DNA from: Mytilus trossulus
Taxonomy: Eukaryota > Mollusca > Bivalvia > Mytilida > Mytilidae
Assembly: GCF_036588685.1 (NCBI RefSeq)
Contig: NC_086384.1
Span: forward strand, 55,284,945 to 55,348,944
Length of the DNA: 64,000 bases
Reading direction: 5' to 3'
Numbering within the stretch: position 1 is the first letter of the stretch; each line of letters opens with the position of its first letter. Below, piece after piece: positions 58,180-64,000 of the stretch. The notes below the pieces were generated by a model. That model made no database searches. It saw only the letters and a program-made list of their open reading frames with translations, and had not been told where the DNA came from. The translations under genes and the position numbers were made by a program.

Positions 58180-58747
58180 ATGGCTAGTGCAGTGTCAGGT
58201 GACGATTTTAAAGGACACGAATCTGCTTCAATTGTGGTGCTAGATATTTATCCGCAGATAATGAGAGAAATGATTAATAACATATTTCCTCCAAAGATTG
58301 TTTTAAGGCAAATACAACACGAGGTAAATCAAACATTCATGAAACAATTAACACCTGCAGAGAGAAGAATGATTTTAAAGTTGGACAGTGATGGCTACAC
58401 TGATCTAGATCTCGCATGCCTTTATAAAGTAATAAGATATTTTAATCTGTTACCACCCCCAAGTAAAGGATGGGGACCACGACCACAACCTGAGGACCAA
58501 AGTGAAGGAGATGATATCGAAAGAATGAAAAGGCACCACAGTGATATCATTCATCGCCCCCGTGCTAGGTTAACAGAAAGTGAAAGAAAATTATTTTTCA
58601 AAGAGAGTATTGAAATAGCCAAGCGTATGGACGAAAGAATTGGATCACCTAAAAACGGTTTCGAAAGCAGAATACAAAATGTACAATCTAATCGTCTCAG
58701 TCAGGAAACGTATGTCGAAGCTATAGAAAAAAAAGCAGAATGTCAAG
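58180..58747 (+). CDS. DZIP3/hRUL138-like HEPN-domain protein, first coding exon
   Basis: I chose the ATG at 58180 (GCCATGGCT context, just after an acceptor at about 58169) over the in-frame ATG at 58159, which would lie in the intron. The 189 residues run MASAVSGDDFKGHESASIVV, then LDIYPQIMREM, LTPAERRMILKLDSDGYTDL, FNLLPPPSKGWGPRP, DDIERMKRHHSDIIHR and FKESIEIAKRMDERIG. This pattern (YPQ-helix, D-L-x-L-Y-K-x-I-R, PSxGWG, the R/H...H motif, then IAxRMD) is that of the DZIP3/hRUL138-like HEPN family, which is expanded in bivalves, often next to NACHT or other signalling domains. In typical members the motif is R-N-x-x-x-H; here the aligned position reads H-S-D-I-I-H. It ends CAAG|GTATAG in phase 1. 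Confidence 0.75.
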
Positions 58748-59679
58748 GTATAGTACCGATCATTTGTTTTCTTAATTTATTATTAAAAAGGAAGAAATTC
58801 AAAACTCACACGATTTGATTTTCATCAGTTATTATACACTTTAAACATAGGTTGTTTCCCTTAGTACATTTTAGACTTAGGAAATAAACTGTATTGTATT
58901 TTAAGCTTAGCCCTCGTAAAACGTAGATTTTATTGTCACTAATCGAGTTTACCTAGCCACGCGTTAATGCAAGTAGGGCAATAACGTAAAAGCTAGAATT
59001 CAGTAACGACTACGAAATTGGCCAAAAAACCTGGATAAACATTTGTTTGTACATATAAAAGAAAAATTTATCAGATACCTGTAGCAATTAGCCATGCCAG
59101 TAAATGTAATATTATCTAGGACATTTTAACCATCATAAAACCAAAAATAGTAATATTTAATTTTAATTTCAGCAACGTGTTAAATTCAGTGTGATATGGA
59201 AAGGGTATCGCAGAAACTGATTTTTTTGCGGTTTGACAGATTAACAGTTTCATTTAAACGGGCATTGATCACCGATTTGACTCAAATTCTCCTATTCGAC
59301 TTATAATATACTAAACTAAAAAGTATATCCAAATAAAAAAAATCTAAATTATCAAATCACGATGCATCAACTCGATAGTTTGTATGCCTATTTCTTGTGT
59401 ATTTAAATCTAGACGAAATTTAATTTACCATCGAGGTGACCTTCTTAAATAAACATAGATATAAGGAGTTACAAACTTGTGCTTTTTGATTTTTCTAGGT
59501 CTGTTTGATTTCCTATCATACGTAAAAACAATATGTTTATAATCTTTTTTACCTGTATAAAAATAAGTTTTAGTAGATCGAACCAGTCAACCCAATGGTT
59601 TACCCTTGTATCACAACTAATCCGACGTGAAAAATAAGCTGAAATATTTTCCAATTGAATAATTTTTTACTCTTTATAG

Positions 59680-59778
59680 GATCATTGCAGGAAGTAACAC
59701 AAGCACCAAGTTTTAGTCCATATTATGAATATGATATAGAGATGAAACTAGATTTAGTAAATAAACAAGAGGATGAAG
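59680..59778 (+). CDS. HEPN-domain gene, second coding exon
   Basis: It completes the split Gly codon and reads SLQEVTQAPSFSPYYEYDIE, then MKLDLVNKQEDE and the first base of the next codon. Acceptor TCTTTATAG, donor GTATGC; length 99 keeps phase 1. It is acidic and linker-like, with no domain recognised. Confidence 0.65.
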
Positions 59779-60218
59779 GTATGCAAATCTTGTTTTTGTA
59801 AAACTTTAAAGGGAAGCACAGATTTTTTTAGGGAACTGGAATGTAATGAAAAATAACCCTTTATTAAGTAACGGTGTCCGATACGATTGTCTCCATATAC
59901 CTTCAACGCTTGAAAACAATTGAAAACCGATGATGTTAAAGATCATAAAATATGCAGAGCTTTATGATGATTTGACCCAAAATAAGATAGCTACATTCAT
60001 ATGAGGTCAATTTTGACTGAAAGAAGTTGAAATTTATATGAAGACTCTGTCAATATACATATTTTTTTTTTTCCCGTCTCTTCTACGTCTTTATTGTATT
60101 TTTGTAGGTTTTAAATCTTGCCCTTCTATATTTTAGTAGGAACCCTCTTTTTCATAATATTTGTACATACGCTATAAGTTAAATGAAAAAGCATATTATT
60201 CATTTGAAATATATATAG

Positions 60219-60350
60219 GTTCTTACATTGGTACCAGTGAATTATCGGATTTATCCAATCGAGATAGTTAAATTATCAATTTTAAAATTGATAATTTAAC
60301 TATCGAGATTGGATAAATCCGATAATTCACGAGTAACTATGTAAGAATCT
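60219..60350. repeat. Long near-perfect palindrome (about 130 bases)
   Basis: The core 60237-60330 is two 47-base arms with no spacer, matching except for a 3-base GAG/CGA block. The centre is ATTTTAAAAT and the outer arm GTGAATTATCGG...CCGATAATTCAC. Weaker pairing (TTCTTACAT against ATGTAAGAA) extends it to about 60219-60350. It lies in the HEPN-gene intron. A foldback MITE is likely, but the flanking duplication is not clear. Confidence 0.88.
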
Positions 60351-60764
60351 GTTTCTCTAATGATTAAAAATACATTTTCTTTTTTTGCGAACCGAAAATC
60401 CCCTTCGAGTACCTTTCACATTGCACGAAGTTGTCAATTTCATTAACACCTGTTATAGCATATTTTGATTCATTCATGTTAGCTTAAAAGGTCATGACCC
60501 TTAAAATCATCCAATGATCGTCTGAGATCACCGGCAACCACACGTTGATTATATTTTTTTATACAATGGGTTCGAAAAGGGATAAATTTCCATAGAATTA
60601 GAGAAATATAGATACATGACTATGGTTTTCTGCTCGTACATTTGTATTTCAACATAAAATATTGTCTTCCTGTACACGATTCATTAATTTAAATATAAAA
60701 ATACGTTGTTGTGGTATGATTTTCAACTCTCTGCCAGAAATCAAATGACGTAGATGTAGGCAAA

Positions 60765-61320
60765 TAAATTGCCTTCAACAATGAGAAAAAACATCCGCCG
60801 GCAAGCTATCAAAGGCCCCACACAAACGTATACAAATTAAACAAAAAACTATCAACCATTTGTATGAACAAAACAATTATCGAAAACTGATATGATATAC
60901 CACAACTAACTAATACCACTACTGAATGACAGCCCTGACAGGTACAGACATAATGTGGTAGGGTGAAACATGATAGTAGGCGCCTACTCGTTGTACAAAA
61001 TTATGAATGAAAATCAAATATAAGAAACAGAAATCAATAAACACCAAATCACAAGCTACCAACTCGGAACAGGCACATTTGACATAAGACTGGATTTAAC
61101 ATGTTTGCGAGAGCTGAATCATTCCCTAACCTAGGATATTGGTGTACAAATGTAAGAGCACAACATACAAAGAAACTATAAAATTAAAAGTAAAAGGACT
61201 TAACTCATCTGTTCGATACAAAGCTCAAAAACATCTAACAAAAATCAAGACACAAAGCACATTTCTGAAAGTACCCGCAGTTACTAAAAGTAAGTTCAAA
61301 GAAAAATATAACTAAAAGAA
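60765..61320. repeat. R1-related repeat fragment
   Basis: CTTCAACAATGAGAAAAAAC, AGCTATCAAAGGCCCC and later ACTCGGAACAGGCACATTTG with TAACATGTTTGCGAG follow the order of the 1-310 copy with heavy divergence. Confidence 0.5.
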
Positions 61321-63120
61321 GTCATGGATCCAAATCTAAAAGCGTATTAAAAGATAAGGCTGCGGATTGTTCCAAATATATGAGGGATTGAATAGAAAAT
61401 CATGACGTCGCAAAAAATGAAAAAAACTTCAATATTCGCACAGTCTGGTTTTCTTATATATGGTTGCTATGTACAAATCTGTAATAGTTGCATTAAATAT
61501 ACAAAACTGATGCTTTTAAATTAATGTATACATGCCGTAAAATATTTTTCAGAATTATCTTACTCCATTTGCTAACACATTTCTATGCTTAAACATCACT
61601 TTATTTTATATTTGTCCCTTTAAGGGTGCAATCAACAGTTTTTTCTATGACGTCATATTTTAAGTGACCCTTAGTGGTGGACTGATTAATCAAGATACTT
61701 GTATAAATCTAGATATCACTGGAATCAGAATGTTCTCTAGTTTATAATGGAATAAAAAAAATAGTGTATAAAAGTATAAAAAAGTTTTATCCAGAGAAAC
61801 TGGGAAAAACATTGCCTTATTTAAGCTTAAAAAACCTGAAATCAGGTCATGTGTACACCCCTGAATATGATACCTGCACATTTTTCATTCATCAAAATTG
61901 TATCAATTTCATAATTTTTACGTGGTCTTTCAAAAAATTCATGATTCAGGGTACGTTCGCCTGCTCCAAAGAAAGCTACAGTGGCTGCAAATAAGTTTTC
62001 AATCTTCACTGCCAAAAAACCAGACTGTTTACAGTGTTGTCTCCCCTTTAAACATGTATATTTCATCTATTATTTTAATCATTCAACCTGCTTTAATTGA
62101 AGTTAACTAACATATTTTTACAACCAAATACAAAACAAACATGCTGCTTTTTCACCAATTGTGTTGATAAAAAGGGACTTCCCTCCATGTCTATTTTTAG
62201 TTAGGGAATAACCTGTAGTTTATACGAAACTGTTTATAGCACCCTTATTTTAATACAATGTCTGCCATTTTACCGGAAGTAGGGTTTTTGAAGACATCTA
62301 ATCTATATCATATACCCAAAGGAAATACATAACAAAGATTTGTACCAAATATTATGATAGTAGCATGATAATAACACCTTTTCAAATACTAGCCTTCGAT
62401 ATTGAGCTGATTTAAGTATAAAGTCTGCCATTTTGAATTTTACCGGAAGTGAAAAATGTTTTTCAAATGCCTCCCTATCTGAAATAAGTGAAAAATAGTT
62501 GAGGAAGGTTTAGTAAAGCTCATGCTTGTAGCAACATGTGCACATTTCGTCTATTTCGTTTGGCATTGCACAAGTCATGTCTTCTTTGACTATTAATGAC
62601 GTTAAAATACTAAATCCCTGTGATGTGTTTTAGTCGATTTTAGTCTCTGATGCATGATTTTTTACTATTAATTGGTTTTGGCTTTTAACTAGCTGTCAGT
62701 AACTGCGAGTACTCTCAAATCGTATTTTCTTGTTAATTCGACCTGTTGATACTGTTTATAATGCTTTTTTGTCATTTTTGATTTATATGGATCTTGTCTG
62801 TACACCAGCTTTGATTATTTGTAATATCTTCAATTTTTCACTTATTCTTACAACATTTGAATAAACTTCAAGATTATAAAAAAACGGTTTTTTTCTAAAG
62901 TGAACATTGATTGGTTAAATATTTCTCAGTGTGTTTGAATTTGTTTGTTAGCCTTTTGGTCATGAATGTTTGTCTCTAATATTTAATTAACTGCATTTGT
63001 ATTCAGATATCGCAGATCAAATTTATTCGTTCATTGTGTAATCATACGTTTTTTGATTGAGTTAAGTCTGCCATTTGATATTTTATCGTATGTTTTTCTC
63101 TGAACATTGTGATGTTATGC
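61321..63120. other. Unassigned HEPN-gene intron or flank
   Basis: AT-rich; no exon could be picked with confidence. The phrase TACCGGAAGT occurs twice (near 62271 and 62441) with 'CTGCCATTTT' before it, a diverged internal repeat. Confidence 0.3.
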
Positions 63121-63129
63121 TATTGTTTC

Positions 63130-63480
63130 AGAAAAAGGGAGAAGGTTTGGATCCATTAAAACGTTTAATCCCGCTGCAAATGTTTGCACCTGTCCTAAGT
63201 CAGGAATCTGGTGTACAGTAGTTGTCGTTTGTTTATGTAATATATACGTGTTTCTCGTTTCTCGTTTTGTTTATATAGATTAGACCGTCGGTTTTCCCGT
63301 TTGAATGGTTTTACACTAGTAATTTTGGGGCCCTTTATAGCTTGTTGTTCGGTGTGAGCCAAGGCTCCGTGTTGAAGGCCGTACTTTAACCTATAATGGT
63401 TTAATTTTTAAATTGTTATTTGGATGGAGAGTTGTCTCATTGGCACTCACACCACATCTTCCTATATATCTATTATAGCC
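63130..63480 (+). repeat. R1 repeat tail, plus orientation
   Basis: CCTGTCCTAAGTCAGGAATC, GTTTTCCCGTTTGAATGGTT, CCCTTTATAGCTTGTTG, CCAAGGCTCCGTGTTGAAGG and GAGAGTTGTCTCATTGGCAC are seen; the last three also occur in order in the TPI introns. A TTTCAG before AAAAAGGGAGAAGG resembles a splice acceptor but leads into repeat. Confidence 0.65.
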
Positions 63481-63569
63481 GCCGGACTACTATCTTTCAT
63501 TGCCTCAAAATTATGTACAAAGAAATTTTGTATTCTCTTGAGGTGATTAGCTGTCAATTTATTTTTTAG

Positions 63570-63634
63570 AAGATCCTAATAAAATTGCTGATATAATATT
63601 TTTAGACATGATTATGTATCATTTTATATTTTAA
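63570..63634 (+). CDS. Possible terminal exon of the HEPN-domain gene (weak)
   Basis: After TTTATTTTTTAG the phase fits exon 2 (G|AA) and reads EDPNKIADIIFLDMIMYHFI then F and TAA. The only support is phase, acceptor and the acidic continuation. The real gene may instead continue beyond the window with further domains. Confidence 0.2.
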
Positions 63635-63654
63635 GACTTTTATTTTATTTTGAT

Positions 63655-63735
63655 ATGAGCGTCACGGATGAGTCTTATGTATACAAAACACGCGTCTGGC
63701 GTACTAAATTATAATCCTGGTACTTTTGACAACTA
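63655..63735 (+). repeat. Interspersed repeat fragment related to the tandem-array leader
   Basis: GAGCGTCACGGATGAGTCTT and CACGCGTCTGGCGTACTAAA are complementary to text at 50180-50235, 51905-51955 and 53630-53680 (ACGCCTGACGCGCAATTCGT, GACTCGTGAGTGACGC). Confidence 0.65.
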
Positions 63736-63759
63736 ATTATGATGTATTTTGTGGAAAAA

Positions 63760-63910
63760 GGGGAGGGGAAGGGAAGGTGTAACAAAATTTAGGGGGGGGG
63801 GAGGTAAAAAGAAATTGTGGAGGGGGGACATTTTTCTTATTACAGCTTTCAGAAAGTAAAAAGAAAATTTAAAATATTTTATTTTTTTATTTTTTTGGGG
63901 GGGGGAATTC
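63760..63910. repeat. G-rich low-complexity stretch
   Basis: Runs of 4 to 9 G bases at 63764-63830 and 63897-63905 alternate with A-rich text. At least four G-tracts in 60 bases could form a quadruplex; nothing shows function. Confidence 0.5.
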
Positions 63911-64000
63911 GCAACCTAAGTGTATTACACAAAAGACAAAAGCAAATCACAAAGGCAACAGTAGTATACCGCTGTTCGAATTTCATAAATTGATTGAGAT

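Noticed and set aside
63130..63230. Possible exon of the HEPN gene after TTTCAG at 63131
   Set aside because: The phase fits, but the sequence is the interspersed repeat also seen near 151-168 and 856-873, so the frame is not gene-specific.

Overview
The window is eukaryotic nuclear DNA: AT-rich, with intron-split genes and about half or more of its length made of interspersed and tandem repeats. The gene sequences and the repeat families point to a marine bivalve mollusc, most likely a mussel close to Mytilus. The species call is inference; no search was run.

Three host genes are visible. (1) Triosephosphate isomerase on the minus strand (22383 down to 9252), six coding exons joining in frame to a 251-residue enzyme with all catalytic residues. 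(2) DDB2, the damage-specific DNA-binding subunit of the UV-DDB ubiquitin ligase, on the plus strand (27623 to 43864), nine coding exons joining to 524 residues. Its third exon exists as two tandem versions of exactly 149 bases, separated by only 29 bases. They encode about 60% identical versions of the same WD40 segment, and frame plus spacing allow only one to be used at a time. The next exon-intron junction has been amplified into a minisatellite of about 24 copies that carries many copies of the 5' splice site. (3) The start of a gene with a DZIP3/hRUL138-like HEPN domain on the plus strand (58180 onward), running towards or past the right edge.

The left 7 kb holds a young LTR retrotransposon (2556-7007): 577-base LTRs differing at about two positions, a CCAAC target-site duplication, a leucine-tRNA-like primer site, and intact gag and protease frames, but no reverse transcriptase, RNase H or integrase. 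Gag and protease are linked by a U UUA AAC slippery site in the right phase with a stem-loop six bases downstream. The leader has five tandem hairpin-forming repeats. It sits inside an older bivalve repeat.

The introns and spacers are a record of DNA transposition. Three larger elements and four miniature ones start CAG or CA, end TG, and have perfect 5-base target duplications (hAT-like, 5-base class). A TTAA-flanked piggyBac-like MITE is nested in one of them. A mariner-like MITE with TA flanks sits in two of three 1725-base tandem copies at 50.1-55 kb. Two Helitron-like families end in a hairpin plus CTAG followed by T. A decayed Penelope-like reverse transcriptase with an opposite-strand copy of its tail lies at 55.6-57.0 kb, and a near-perfect palindrome of about 130 bases lies in the HEPN-gene intron.

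The three host genes do not form a pathway (glycolysis, nucleotide excision repair, probable RNA or innate-immune function). No rRNA, tRNA gene or CRISPR array was seen.
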